Source: G965276765 sp965276765 (GTDB lineage: Bacteria > Actinomycetota > Acidimicrobiia > Acidimicrobiales > Palsa-688). From it: DNA of 64,000 bases. The stretch spans positions 372,001 to 436,000 of the forward strand of contig OZ255627.1 of NCBI GenBank assembly GCA_965276765.1. Direction: 5' to 3'. This document shows, piece by piece, positions 45,006 to 53,643 of the stretch. Under the pieces are notes generated by a model that was not told the DNA's origin, ran no database searches, and saw only the letters and a list, made by a program, of their open reading frames with translations. The position numbers and the translations under genes are program-made. Position 1 is the first letter of the stretch. The number at the start of each line of letters is the position of its first letter.

Positions 45006-45466
45006 AATTTCTTTTCTCTCTTCTTATAGTTTATGAGCCGCTGAGTAGCATCCCTCAGCACACGATTTGTCGTCGCGATTTCCCCGTCATCGACGCCATC
45101 GAAAGCGACTCTGGTGATCATTCCTATCGGATCAGGAAGCGTCGCCCACAGGTTCCTGCCCGCAGTTGTAATACGCAGCACTTTCTGACGCTGGTCGTCC
45201 GGGTCGGGCATTTGATCGACGAGCCCTTTGCGAACGAGTGCACCAATCACTGCGCTGAGTGTCGCTCGTTCGATCTCGAGTTTGTGTGTCAGGTGACGCT
45301 GGTTCATCGGCCCTTCATTCGCGAGCAGATAAAGGACGTACCACTGGGTGTTTCCGAGATCGTATGGACGCAGGACGGATTCCATCAAAGCCCGGCTCGC
45401 AAGAAAATACTTCTTCGCCCACGAACCGGCCGTTTCGAGATTTGGGTTGTCAGGTTCGTTAGGCAC
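45002..45466 (-). CDS. MarR-family transcriptional regulator
   Basis: This 154-residue MarR protein has LRPYDLGNTQWYVLYLLANEG, LTHKLEIERATLSAVIGALVRKGLVDQMPDPDDQRQKVLRIT, with the helix-turn-helix and wing. Its stop overlaps the epimerase start (ATGA), so the two are cotranslated. Base composition is lower in GC than around it. The start is a GTG at 45466 inside a pair of direct repeats, a likely self-control site. From 45507 to 45789 no gene is seen. Confidence 0.87.
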   Translation of the reverse strand: MPNEPDNPNLETAGSWAKKYFLASRALMESVLRPYDLGNTQWYVLYLLANEGPMNQRHLTHKLEIERATLSAVIGALVRKGLVDQMPDPDDQRQKVLRITTAGRNLWATLPDPIGMITRVAFDGVDDGEIATTNRVLRDATQRLINYKKREKKL

Positions 45467-45500
45467 CTTACCAGTTTGTCAGCCACCTAACAGTTCGTCA
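45462..45500 (-). promoter_or_regulatory. Abutting direct repeats at the MarR start, probable operator
   Basis: On the minus strand TGACGAACTGTTAGGTGGC (45500-45482) is followed without a gap by TGACAAACTGGTAAGGTGCC (45481-45462). The two 19/20-base units match at about 16 positions, and the second covers the GTG start. A TTGACG -35-like box overlaps the first unit. Binding here would block the MarR-epimerase transcript. Confidence 0.6.
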
Positions 45501-45789
45501 AGCTGACAGGGTGCGACTGCCCGGGCCGGTGACGTCCTCAAGGCAAAGCGGCGTCACGCCAACGAGACAGGGACGTGCTACTTGCCAGCACAGGAGCTGT
45601 TGGGTGGGTGATCCGGGCCGGGGACATGCCTTCGCCCACTCGCACCAGTCCAGTCCAGTAGACGCTGGGCCGCAATCGATGGGTTCGAGCACCATCCCAT
45701 GAGGGGTACTCACAAACTCCCTGCCGTCGGCGACTAGTCCGATCAGGTCGTGTGGCGATCACCGCGAGAACCCGCGGATCGCTTACCGG

Positions 45790-46641
45790 ATGGTCCTATG
45801 GGATGCTCGGCGTGTGAGCGCGACCTCGCCTCGTGACCCACCGCCGGCTCGGGTGTTGGCGGCCTTCGAACTGGACGGCGCCGCTATCGCCGTGGGCGGG
45901 GGGCAACGGACCGCCTGGCGTGTCGGTGACGCAGTCGTCAAGCCCCTCGACATGAGCGCCGCCAACCTGGCCTGGCAACGCGACTTGCTCACGAGGATCG
46001 ACCGCCGCGATGACTTCCGAGTATCGATCCCGCTCCCCGCCACCGACGGCTCGCTGATCGTGGAAGGCTGGACGGCGTGGCGCTTCGAGCCAGGCGATCA
46101 CCGCCCCGGCTCTTGGCTCGAGGTCGTCGCCGTCGGTCGACGCTTCCACGCGGCCGTCGCCACCGAGCCCCAGCCCGGATTCCTGCGCTCGCGAACCGAC
46201 CGGTGGGCGATCGGCGACAAGGTCGCCTGGGGTGAGCTTCCCGCCACAAGGTGGGCGAGTCTCGAGCCGCTCGCCGCGCTGATCGCCGCGCTCGACTCGG
46301 TGTCGGCGCGATCTCAGCTCATCCACGGCGACCTGACCGGCAACGTGCTGCTCCACGACGACCTGCCGCCGCTGGTCATCGACCTCTCGCCCTACTGGCG
46401 GCCACCGGTGTTCGCCTCCGCGATCGTCGCCGCTGATGCCTTGGTCTTCGAAGGCGCTGGCGTCGACATCATCGAGGCGCTGCTCGACGACGAGGACTTC
46501 CCCCAGTGCCTCCTGCGCGCCCTGATCTACCGGGCGGTCACCGACAGTCTCGCTCCCCACGAGCAGACAGCGAGAACCCATGATCGCTATCTCCCTGCCG
46601 CCGACCTCGCCCTCCGACTCCTCCGAACGGCGCGACCGTGA
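45790..46641 (+). CDS. TIGR02569-like phosphotransferase-fold protein
   Basis: This 283-residue protein resembles the actinobacterial TIGR02569 family with an aminoglycoside-phosphotransferase-like fold. It has a Gly-rich GGGQRTAWRVGDAVVKPL (ATP loop and Lys), EGWTAWRFEPGDHRPG (hinge) and LIHGDLTGNVLLHDDLPPLVIDLSPYWRP with catalytic Asp (HGD) and metal Asp. The substrate is unknown. The start may be the ATG at 45790 or a GTG at about 45814. A 42-codon open frame begins at 46638 (GTGA overlap) but resembles nothing I know. Confidence 0.8.
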   Translation: MVLWDARRVSATSPRDPPPARVLAAFELDGAAIAVGGGQRTAWRVGDAVVKPLDMSAANLAWQRDLLTRIDRRDDFRVSIPLPATDGSLIVEGWTAWRFEPGDHRPGSWLEVVAVGRRFHAAVATEPQPGFLRSRTDRWAIGDKVAWGELPATRWASLEPLAALIAALDSVSARSQLIHGDLTGNVLLHDDLPPLVIDLSPYWRPPVFASAIVAADALVFEGAGVDIIEALLDDEDFPQCLLRALIYRAVTDSLAPHEQTARTHDRYLPAADLALRLLRTARP

Positions 46642-46905
46642 CTGCCCCGGCAATAGACCGCAACCCCGTCGAAGCAGATGACAAGGTGATCCGCCCGATC
46701 CCCTTCGCGACCGTGAAGGCCGCTACCCATGCCCTCGGCGCCGGGAACCTATGGAGGCCTCCCTAACTGCGTAGGTGCACTTGGCCGACTACGAGGAGCG
46801 TCTTATGAGCTCTCGCCTCTGAGACCTGGTTAGGCAACATCCGAAAGTTGTTCGCTTCCGATTGGTTGGCGTGGTTCGGTTGGAGCGCACGGGGAGAGGA
46901 CGATC

Positions 46906-47241
46906 ATGCAGAAGGTCAACGACCGGCTCTACAACTGGGCCACCGACGTCGAGGGAAGCACGATCAACGAGGCGCTCAAGACGGCGCGCCTGCCGATCGT
47001 GACGGGTCACGTGGCGCTCATGCCCGACGCGCATGTCGGGTTCGGGTCCACTGTCGGATCGGTCATCCCCACGACCGACGCCATCATCCCCGCTGCTGTC
47101 GGTGTCGACATTGGCTGCGGGATGATCGCCGTCTGCACCTCGCTCACCGCTGGTGGTGAACTTCGGCTCGGCTCGGGTCGGGTCGGTCGAGGGGCTGGGT
47201 CTCCGGTCATCACGGCTACGCGCTCTGGTGGGCGCCGGTGA
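46906..47241 (+). pseudogene. rtcB: RtcB RNA ligase, N-terminal fragment
   Basis: The first ~80 residues match RtcB, the RNA 2',3'-cyclic phosphate/5'-OH ligase: RLYNWATDVEGSTINEALKTAR, VTGHVALMPDAHVGFGSTVGSVI and PAAVGVDIGCGM, with the Asp and Cys that bind manganese. After CTSLTAGG the similarity stops at about 47155, and the frame ends 85 bases later inside the next, convergent gene. RtcB is normally ~400-480 residues, so about four fifths are missing, including the His that takes the GMP. A good ribosome site (GGGGAGAGGA) still precedes the ATG, so a dead peptide may be made. Confidence 0.85.
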
Positions 47242-48025
47242 AGTCGATGATGGTCCGAGCCACCAGAGCGGGGTCGTCGAACATGGGAACGTGGCCGACT
47301 CCCTCGAGCCTGACCAGCTCGGCCTGGGGAAGGAGGTCGACATAGGGGACGCCGTAATTCTTGAAGGGGATGGTGCGATCTCGGATCGGCCATGCGATCC
47401 GGACCGGACAGTCTGCGGCGACCGTGAGCGCCGAGACCGAGCCGGTGGATCGGATCGAGTCGAGAAGTCCGTCCAAGATCGTGCACGCCTCCATGTCGGC
47501 CAGCATCCCGGCCAGATCCGGCGTCGGGATCCGATCGGCTCGGGCCGCCACGCTGCGCAGCAGGACGCGACGGACCCGAGGCCGGGCCAAGAGCTTGGGC
47601 AGCGATGGTCGACGGTTCATCGCCGCCCCGAACCGGAAGAGGCGCACCAGTCGATTGAGATCGCGTTGTCGACGCCAGGCGCCCGCCGGGGAAAAGGCCA
47701 CCACGGAGACGGCCCGGCCCCGCTGGGCCAGCTCGAGGGCCAGCCATCCACCCAACGAGTTGCCGACCAGATGGGCCCGGGGTATCTGGGACTCGTCCAA
47801 TCTCGCCTCGAGGGCGTCGGCCAGCTCGACCGCCCCGCCTTTGCCTCCCACCGGAAGCGGCGCCGCCCCCCGATGGCCCGGCAACGTCAGGGCGTGCACC
47901 TCATAGTGGGACTCGAGGAGCGGGAGGATAGGAGACCAGATCCGCCATGACGCGTTGATGCCGTGCAGCAGCACAAGCGGCGGCCCGCTCCCTGCCGTGT
48001 AGGCGTCGGCGGCTTGCTCTGTCAT
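47216..48025 (-). CDS. Alpha/beta fold hydrolase
   Basis: This 269-residue hydrolase has LVLLHGINASWRIW (oxyanion hole), HLVGNSLGGWLALELA (nucleophile Ser in GNSLGG), an acid in WPIRDRTIPF and EGVGHVPMFDDP (His). It resembles the esterase/epoxide-hydrolase-like group. There is no signal peptide. The RtcB fragment ends in its 3' end on the other strand. Confidence 0.85.
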   Translation of the reverse strand: MTEQAADAYTAGSGPPLVLLHGINASWRIWSPILPLLESHYEVHALTLPGHRGAAPLPVGGKGGAVELADALEARLDESQIPRAHLVGNSLGGWLALELAQRGRAVSVVAFSPAGAWRRQRDLNRLVRLFRFGAAMNRRPSLPKLLARPRVRRVLLRSVAARADRIPTPDLAGMLADMEACTILDGLLDSIRSTGSVSALTVAADCPVRIAWPIRDRTIPFKNYGVPYVDLLPQAELVRLEGVGHVPMFDDPALVARTIIDFTGAHQSA

Positions 48026-48103
48026 GTCGTCCCCCTAGTCGCCGCCCGATCCCTGGCGAAGGGCAGAACAGTAGCGGTCTGCGCCAGCGAAAGAGAGACC
48101 CTC

Positions 48104-48424
48104 TCAGGAGGCGAAGCCGAAGACGAGCCGGCCGCTCTCCGGCCTCCAAGCGGCGGTGCGCCTGCGCAGCGTCCTTTTCGCGAGAAACGCCTGGGCCACC
48201 CCGAGGGTGACGATGCCGTCCTCGCACTGCCGGCGAAGCCGGTCGAGCGCCGCGGTGTTGCTGGCCGCAGTCGCGACCATGGTCCGGCCCATCGTGATGC
48301 CCGCCCGGGATCGCCGTCCCATCCGCGGACGGCCGCCAGGCCCCCGCCGTCGTCGCTGACGGGGTGGCCTACTTGCCCCGGCCCTCCAGCGCTCGAACTT
48401 CCGCGCCGACCAGCCTGACCACAT
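48104..48424 (-). CDS. Hypothetical protein, uncertain
   Basis: This open frame of 106 codons lies in the 520-base stretch between a hydrolase gene and a methyltransferase gene. The first half is Arg/Gly-rich and looks non-coding. The second half (SNTAALDRLRRQCEDGIVTLGVAQAFLAK) is more protein-like and could be the only real part, starting at an internal ATG or GTG. I recognise no family. The remaining bases to 48545 hold nothing else I can support. Confidence 0.25.
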   Translation of the reverse strand: MWSGWSARKFERWRAGASRPPRQRRRRGPGGRPRMGRRSRAGITMGRTMVATAASNTAALDRLRRQCEDGIVTLGVAQAFLAKRTLRRRTAAWRPESGRLVFGFAS

Positions 48425-48545
48425 CCCCTCACCGATCTCGCACGGGGAACGGGTACTCGCGGCAACTCCTTCTGCCGCCCGTAGGTCCTACGCCACCCGC
48501 TAGCCGATCGTCGACCGGACTTCACGGACGGGCAGGATGTCCCCC

Positions 48546-49340
48546 ATGAGTGACGATGCTTGGTCATGTCTTGGCGACCGGTTCGTGGACGAGGCGTACG
48601 TGTCGGTGAAGGGACAGATCCGCACCCACGTGCTCCACCATCAACTGATCGATCACCTCCCCGAGCCACCAGGAGCCGTCTTAGACGTCGGAGGCGGCGC
48701 CGGCCATCAGTCCTTCCCGCTCGCCCGGGCCGGCTACGAGGTGACCCTCCTCGATCCTTCCCCGGCAATGCTGGAAAAGGCCGGGCATCGGCTGGCCGCA
48801 GAGACCCCAGAGGTCCGTGATCGTGTCCGCCTGGTACGGGCCAGCGGCGAAGACGCCGCCGAAGCAACTTGCGGCAAACCGTTCTCAGCGGTGCTGTGTC
48901 ACGGCGTCTTGATGTACGTCGAACGGCCCGACCCGCTCATCACCGCGCTCTGTCGCTGCGTGGCCCCAGGCGGCATCGTGTCGGTGATGGCCCTCAACGC
49001 CAAGACGCTGGCTATCCGCCCAGCACTGCAACGCCGCTGGCCCGACGCGCTTGCAGCCTTCGACGCCACCGGCGAGCGCGGAGTGCTCGGTGTCGATACC
49101 CGAGCCGACACCGTCGAGGAGCTGACAGAACTGCTGCGCGCCGAGCACGTCGAGGCAGTGGCCTGGTACGGCGTGTGGCTCTTCACCGACTGGATGGACC
49201 TTGCCACCGCAGATCCCAGCGAGGTTGAGGCGGTGGCCGCCGTCGAACTGCAAGCGAGTCGTCGCGACCCCTATCGCCAGCTCAGCCGGGTCTTCCACTT
49301 GATCGCCCGCAAGCGACCCGACACTCCCGCTCTGACCTGA
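48546..49340 (+). CDS. Class I SAM-dependent methyltransferase (CmoM-like)
   Basis: This ~264-residue methyltransferase has GAVLDVGGGAGHQSFPLARAGYEVTLLDPSPAML (motif I and the acidic SAM ribose binder), FSAVLCHGVLMYVERPD (motif II) and VAPGGIVSVMALN (motif III). The DPSPAMLEKAG and HGVLMYV features resemble CmoM/SmtA-type tRNA methyltransferases, but this is only a likeness. The ATG at 48546 has AGGA about 9 bases upstream; an ATG at 48537 is also in frame. Confidence 0.85.
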   Translation: MSDDAWSCLGDRFVDEAYVSVKGQIRTHVLHHQLIDHLPEPPGAVLDVGGGAGHQSFPLARAGYEVTLLDPSPAMLEKAGHRLAAETPEVRDRVRLVRASGEDAAEATCGKPFSAVLCHGVLMYVERPDPLITALCRCVAPGGIVSVMALNAKTLAIRPALQRRWPDALAAFDATGERGVLGVDTRADTVEELTELLRAEHVEAVAWYGVWLFTDWMDLATADPSEVEAVAAVELQASRRDPYRQLSRVFHLIARKRPDTPALT

Positions 49341-49363
49341 ACCCAGATCGAGTTCTTGGCAGC

Positions 49364-49960
49364 TCACCTCTCACGTGGTCCCTGCATTCCGCGGATGAGA
49401 AGTTCGACGAGTCGCCGCGGATTGTAACGGGAATCGCTGTCACGTCCAATGCAGAGGTTGCCGATGCCACGCATCAGTTCATAGGCATCTGCCCCCGGGC
49501 CGATTTCACCGGCGCTTTCCGCGGCATCCAGCAATTGCGCGCACACGGGCACCAACCGGTCCAGGAAGTACGTATGCAGCCCATCGAAGCCGGCGCTGTC
49601 CGAGCGCAGCGCGGCGGCGAGGCCGTGCTTCGTGACGAGAAAATCGACGAAAAGGTCGACCCACTGACGGAGGGCGGCGACGGGAGAGTCGATGTCGGTC
49701 AGCAGGTTTGGACCCGCGTCTGCGCAGGCTTCGACCTGGTGACGGTAGACGGCGACGACGAGGTCCGCCCTGGTCGGGAAGTGGCGATAGATGGTCCCGA
49801 TCCCGACGCCGGCTTCGGCAGCGATCTCACGGATCGGCGCGTCGACCCCGGATCTGACGAAGACGGCGGTGGCGGCAGCGAGGAGGGTCAGCTCGTTGCG
49901 CTGTGCGTCGGCCCGTTTGCTCCGAGCTGACGCCGGCGCCGGCCGGCTTGTTGTGGGCAC
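49364..49960 (-). CDS. TetR-family transcriptional regulator
   Basis: This is a TetR repressor of 198 residues. The helix-turn-helix is RNELTLLAAATAVFVRSG, APIREIAAEAGVGIGTIYRHFPTRADLV; the rest is the ligand-binding helical domain. I chose the GTG at 49960 because AGGGAGGGA is ~7 bases upstream; the longer TTG reading would start inside the operator. It is divergent from a hydrolase gene, with a nested palindrome between them. Confidence 0.88.
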   Translation of the reverse strand: MPTTSRPAPASARSKRADAQRNELTLLAAATAVFVRSGVDAPIREIAAEAGVGIGTIYRHFPTRADLVVAVYRHQVEACADAGPNLLTDIDSPVAALRQWVDLFVDFLVTKHGLAAALRSDSAGFDGLHTYFLDRLVPVCAQLLDAAESAGEIGPGADAYELMRGIGNLCIGRDSDSRYNPRRLVELLIRGMQGPRER

Positions 49961-49983
49961 TGTGGGTCCCTCCCTAACAAAAG

Positions 49984-50035
49984 TTGACAAAGCGGAGCAG
50001 TGTTCCGTATGGTTATGGAACGACGATCCGCTTTG
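49984..50035 (+). promoter_or_regulatory. Promoter and nested palindromic TetR operator
   Basis: TTGACA (49984-49989) and TATGGT (50008-50013) are 18 bases apart and point to the hydrolase gene. Two concentric inverted repeats share one centre at 50011/50012: CAAAGCGGA (49988-49996) with TCCGCTTTG (50027-50035), and GTTCC (50002-50006) with GGAAC (50017-50021). The outer arm overlaps the -35 box and the inner repeat spans the -10 box, so a bound repressor would block transcription. Confidence 0.8.
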
Positions 50036-50127
50036 AAGATAGCTCAGACAGGGCCATTCTCGTCAGCCTCACCCCCTGCTGGCCGAACGCGACCAGCAGC
50101 ACAACCTCCAGAAAGGGGATATAGATC

Positions 50128-51084
50128 ATGAGTGAAACGACCTACGCGGCAGACACAGCCAGTGCCGCTCCCGTCCTCTCCATCGCCCCAGTGGTGCTAC
50201 CCGCTCCCGCCCGCGCTGTCGACCTGCAGGTGCGCGTCTCCGCGCCTGTAACCGGCAGTGAGCTGCCGATCATCTTGCTCTCGCACGGTCACGGCGCCTC
50301 GAACCATCTCTCGTCGCTCAACGGCTACGGCCCGCTCGCGAACTTCTGGGCGGCGCGCGGCTTCGTCGTGATCCAGCCCACGCATCTCGACTCGAAAACG
50401 CTCAGCCTGAGCTCCGACGACCCGGAGGCACCGTTGTACTGGCGAACGCGGGCCAAGGACATGTCGTTCATCCTCGACCACCTCGACCTGATCGAGGCCG
50501 CCGTCCCTCAGCTTCTCAACCGCATGGACCGCAGCAAGGTCGCGGTCGTCGGCCACTCATTGGGCGGGCACACCGCAAGCCTGCTGCTGGGCTCACGACT
50601 CACTGACCCGCAAGACGGAACCGAGGTGGACCTCATCGAGCCCCGCATCAAGGCGGGTGTGCTGCTCGCCGCGCCCGGCCGCGGCGGCGACGCCCTCAGC
50701 GAGTTCGCGGCCGAGCACTACTCCTTCTTCTCGACCACGGACTTCGCCGAGATGACCACCCCCGCCCTCGTTGTCGCAGGCGATAATGACGTCTCCCCGC
50801 ACCTGACCGTGCGCGGCGCCGAGTGGCACGCCGACCCCTACTTCCTCGCACCCGGTCCGAAGTCGCTCCTCACCCTATTCGGTGCTGAGCACGGCTTCGG
50901 TGGAATCTCCGGCTACGACGTCGCCGAGACCACCGACGAGAACCCCGATCGCGTGGAAGCGGTCCAGTGGCTCACCTGGGCATACCTCCGGACCCAGCTC
51001 GACCTAGAGGGCACCGCCTGGCAGACCGCCCAAATCGCGCTCACAACCGCGACAAACCCGCTCGGACGAATCGAGTCCAAGTAA
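50128..51084 (+). CDS. Alpha/beta hydrolase, chlorophyllase/dienelactone-hydrolase-like
   Basis: This 318-residue hydrolase has PIILLSHGHGASNHLSSLNGYGPLANFWAARGFVVIQPTH (oxyanion hole), KVAVVGHSLGGHTASLLLG (nucleophile Ser in GHSLGG), VVAGDNDVSP (Asp) and FGAEHGFGGISGYD (His). The ATG at 50128 follows AAAGGGG at a normal distance. It is controlled by the divergent TetR gene, so it probably acts on that regulator's ligand or a related ester. Confidence 0.87.
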   Translation: MSETTYAADTASAAPVLSIAPVVLPAPARAVDLQVRVSAPVTGSELPIILLSHGHGASNHLSSLNGYGPLANFWAARGFVVIQPTHLDSKTLSLSSDDPEAPLYWRTRAKDMSFILDHLDLIEAAVPQLLNRMDRSKVAVVGHSLGGHTASLLLGSRLTDPQDGTEVDLIEPRIKAGVLLAAPGRGGDALSEFAAEHYSFFSTTDFAEMTTPALVVAGDNDVSPHLTVRGAEWHADPYFLAPGPKSLLTLFGAEHGFGGISGYDVAETTDENPDRVEAVQWLTWAYLRTQLDLEGTAWQTAQIALTTATNPLGRIESK

Positions 51085-51140
51085 TCCCCGTGAGGGCAGA
51101 CCCACCGCGTTCCTCCGAGGTTTGAAGACCCATCCCATCA

Positions 51141-51314
51141 GGGGTTACCCAAATCGGGGCCTGGGTCGGAGGCGATCTCGACCTCTCCGTGGCCCGAGGC
51201 ACGATCTTCGGCTGCGCTTCGAGCGCAACGGTCCTGTCGGCGCTTGGCGACCCCATCCGGCTGGAGATCTTCAATGTGCTCAGTGCCGGCCCCAAGTACG
51301 GCTACTCGCGACGC
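51141..51314 (+). pseudogene. ArsR-type regulator remnant
   Basis: Between the hydrolase and the next TetR gene an open stretch reads SSATVLSALGDPIRLEIFNVLSAGP, which resembles the first helices of ArsR-family regulators (LADPTRLxIL). There is no recognisable DNA-recognition helix or C-terminus; the frame runs into the TetR gene on the other strand. It is probably the 5' end of a deleted regulator gene. Confidence 0.35.
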
Positions 51315-51853
51315 CGTAGTCCGTCGAGGACGAGGTGAAGGAGGTGACGGGCGCGGGCGTCCGACCCGGCCCCGTCCATGCGTGACAGGTAGCTGATGAG
51401 GATGATGACATCTGGAGCCTCGACATCGAGGCGGATGGTGCCGTCGGCCTTACCGGCGTCGAGAAGCATCGTCAGGGCCTCGCCGATCGGTCCGAGGCTG
51501 TGCGTTGAGAGGTCTTGCCACACGGCAACCTCGACAGCGGCGAAAACGCCGCGCTTGACCCGCGCGTAGTCGGCCACCCGGTCGAACCAGAGCGCCAGGG
51601 CCACAATCGGTTCGTGCTCCTCGAGCAGTGCCGGTGCGCTCGCCACCAGCTCGTCGACGTCCTGGCGATAGACCTCGGCGAACAGGACCTCGCGAGTGGG
51701 GAAATGGCGGTACAGGGTGGCCTGGCCGACTCCGGCTTGCCTGGCGATCGCGTTGAGCTTCAGGTCGTCCGAGGTCGCGACCACCGAACGTGCCGCCCGA
51801 ATGATGCGGGCACGGTTCTCGATCGCGTCGGCACGACGGTGAGGCGAGTTCAT
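51302..51853 (-). CDS. TetR-family transcriptional regulator
   Basis: This 183-residue TetR protein has RARIIRAARSVVATSDDLKLNAIARQAGVGQATLYRHFPTREVLF, the complete DNA-binding domain, and a helical C-terminal domain. The ATG at 51853 is the first codon of the domain-proximal frame. It is divergent from an SDR gene, and two matching palindromes lie between them. Confidence 0.9.
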   Translation of the reverse strand: MNSPHRRADAIENRARIIRAARSVVATSDDLKLNAIARQAGVGQATLYRHFPTREVLFAEVYRQDVDELVASAPALLEEHEPIVALALWFDRVADYARVKRGVFAAVEVAVWQDLSTHSLGPIGEALTMLLDAGKADGTIRLDVEAPDVIILISYLSRMDGAGSDARARHLLHLVLDGLRRRE

Positions 51854-51881
51854 CAGTTCCTCGGCTGAGCGGGCTAATAAA

Positions 51882-51926
51882 CGGACAAGTGTCCGCTACC
51901 CTGATGATGAAACGGACACGTGTCCA
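51882..51926. promoter_or_regulatory. Two palindromic TetR operator sites
   Basis: CGGACAAGTGTCCG (51882-51895) and CGGACACGTGTCCA (51913-51926) share GGACAMGTGTCC and have centres 31 bases apart, three helical turns, on the same face of the DNA. They fill the 95-base gap between the divergent TetR and SDR starts. The repressor probably controls both genes through them. Confidence 0.85.
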
Positions 51927-51948
51927 CTCTAGGTCGAGAGGAGCTTCG

Positions 51949-52689
51949 ATGACCGGAATCGAAGGAAAGGTCGTCGCCATCACGGGGGCGAGCAGCGGCA
52001 TCGGCGAGGCCACCGCGCTGCTGATGGCGGAGCGCGGCGCAGCCGTTGCCCTGGGTGCCAGACGTATCGAACGTCTGGATGAGCTCGCCGGCGGCATCCG
52101 CGAACGCGGCGGCCGGGCTGTCACCTGCCGCACCGATGTCACCCGGCGCGAGGACGTCGAACGGTTCGTCGGCCGGGCCACCGAGGAGCTCGGTCGCCTC
52201 GACGTGCTCGTGAGCAACGCTGGCATCAGCAAGATCGGACCGATGTCCCGCCTCGACATCGACGGTTGGTCGGCGATGATCGACGTCAACCTCCGCGGGG
52301 TACTCCACGGCATCGCAGCAGCACTCCCCGTCTTTCGCCGACAAGGACAGGGACACCTCGTTACGACCGTATCGACCGCCGGGCTGAAGATCGTGCCCAC
52401 CCAGGCGGTCTACGCCGCGACCAAGAACGCGGTCCGCACCCTCCTCGAGGGGCTCCGCCAGGAGTCGACCGACGGGGTGCTGCGTACGACGTCGGTCTCA
52501 CCCGGCTACGTCCGCACCGAGCTCGCCGACTCCATCGACGACGCTGTCGTCCGCGACCAGATTCGCCGTGGCATGGACGAGTTCGCCGTCGCGCCAGAGG
52601 CCGTCGCCCGCGCCATCGCCTTCGCCATCGAACAGCCACGAGACGTCGAGATCGGCGACATCACCATCCGCCCAACCATTCAGGCCTAG
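51949..52689 (+). CDS. Short-chain dehydrogenase/reductase
   Basis: This classical SDR of 246 residues has VAITGASSGIGEATALL (NADP-binding GxxxGIG), VLVSNAGIS (NNAG variant), the active site with Ser in TVSTAGLK and Tyr-Lys in QAVYAATKNAVR, and PGYVRTEL. The Arg residues after the second strand (ARRIERL) favour NADP. A GAGGAG ribosome site is 7 bases before the ATG. It is paired with the divergent TetR gene, so it probably acts on an aldehyde or ketone sensed by that regulator. Confidence 0.92.
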   Translation: MTGIEGKVVAITGASSGIGEATALLMAERGAAVALGARRIERLDELAGGIRERGGRAVTCRTDVTRREDVERFVGRATEELGRLDVLVSNAGISKIGPMSRLDIDGWSAMIDVNLRGVLHGIAAALPVFRRQGQGHLVTTVSTAGLKIVPTQAVYAATKNAVRTLLEGLRQESTDGVLRTTSVSPGYVRTELADSIDDAVVRDQIRRGMDEFAVAPEAVARAIAFAIEQPRDVEIGDITIRPTIQA

Positions 52690-52997
52690 TCGGCGGGATA
52701 TCCGGCTCGGGCTGCCTCCAGATCGCGATCCCGCTACCTGAGGCCGTATCGGTCCTCCTGGTCAGGAGCGCGGAGGAGAAAGAGTCCCCGACAACAAAGG
52801 CCACCCGCCGCCCTACTCCTGTTGGTTGCCAGCGGTCTGTATCGAGCGTTCATGCCTTTGGCCGAAGGACCCACGCCCTGGCCCTCACGAGCCGGAGCCC
52901 GAGTCCTGTCCGTCCAGCCGGCATCACCACGCTGGAGTCTCAGTCGGCTCGCACGCTGGGGTCACAAGGTGCATACTCCTGACATGCCTTCCTGGGC
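52690..52997. other. Intergenic stretch, no gene seen
   Basis: These 308 bases lie between an SDR gene and a lipoprotein gene. No open frame here is protein-like, and I see no RNA gene, clear hairpin or repeat. Confidence 0.6.
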
Positions 52998-53573
52998 GTG
53001 TGGCGGATCGCTCTCGGACCGCTGTTCGTGTCGATGCTTGCGCTGGCCGGCTGCACGTCGGCATCAGGGCACGCTTCGAACTCAGCGGCGACGACGACCA
53101 CGAGGCCATCGCCTACAGGGTCCGCGCCGAGTACCACGCCAGCAGCCCCGGCACTAACCGCAAAGAAGTGCGGGCGCGCAGAAATCATGTCAACAGTCCA
53201 CAGATTCTTCGTGATCTGGGACCACCGCGACCGAAGATTGCTAAGCCAGCTATTCGATGCTCAAGGCGAACTCGACATGGCTACGAAGCACCAAGACACG
53301 CTGCACGACCAAACATGGACCGAAGCGGCAGGCCCGAAACCGATTGCCGCTTTCGCCGCGAACCAGTGGCGTCTCGGCGAACGCCTGTCGTACCAGGGTA
53401 TGTGGATCTACACTGCTCCGCCGCTCCGCGGTGCCGAAGTTCGCCATGCCGTCGCCAGCTTCGCCGACGGCAGCATCCAGCCAATAGAAGAGGCCAAGTT
53501 CATCTACGACTGCTCAGAGCGCGCATTCACGCACGTGGTCATCAGCTCGGCTAGCGCAGCGATGAAGCCGTAG
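52998..53573 (+). CDS. Lipoprotein with NTF2-like domain, function unknown
   Basis: This 191-residue protein has a short signal peptide with lipobox LALAGC (Cys19), then a Ser/Thr/Ala/Pro-rich linker to about residue 55, and a compact domain from TAKKCGRAEIMSTVHRFFVIWDHRDRRLLSQLF. The helix followed by FAANQWRLGERLSYQG and strands resembles NTF2/SnoaL-like folds but is not diagnostic. Two Cys (about 58 and 173) could pair. It should be anchored outside the membrane. The start GTG is at 52998. The partner is unknown. Confidence 0.7.
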   Translation: MWRIALGPLFVSMLALAGCTSASGHASNSAATTTTRPSPTGSAPSTTPAAPALTAKKCGRAEIMSTVHRFFVIWDHRDRRLLSQLFDAQGELDMATKHQDTLHDQTWTEAAGPKPIAAFAANQWRLGERLSYQGMWIYTAPPLRGAEVRHAVASFADGSIQPIEEAKFIYDCSERAFTHVVISSASAAMKP

Positions 53574-53643
53574 CTGCACGATGATCCTCAGCCGACCAGC
53601 ACGCCCCATGGATCTGCTATTCCACTGAGATGGCGCAGTCTCA

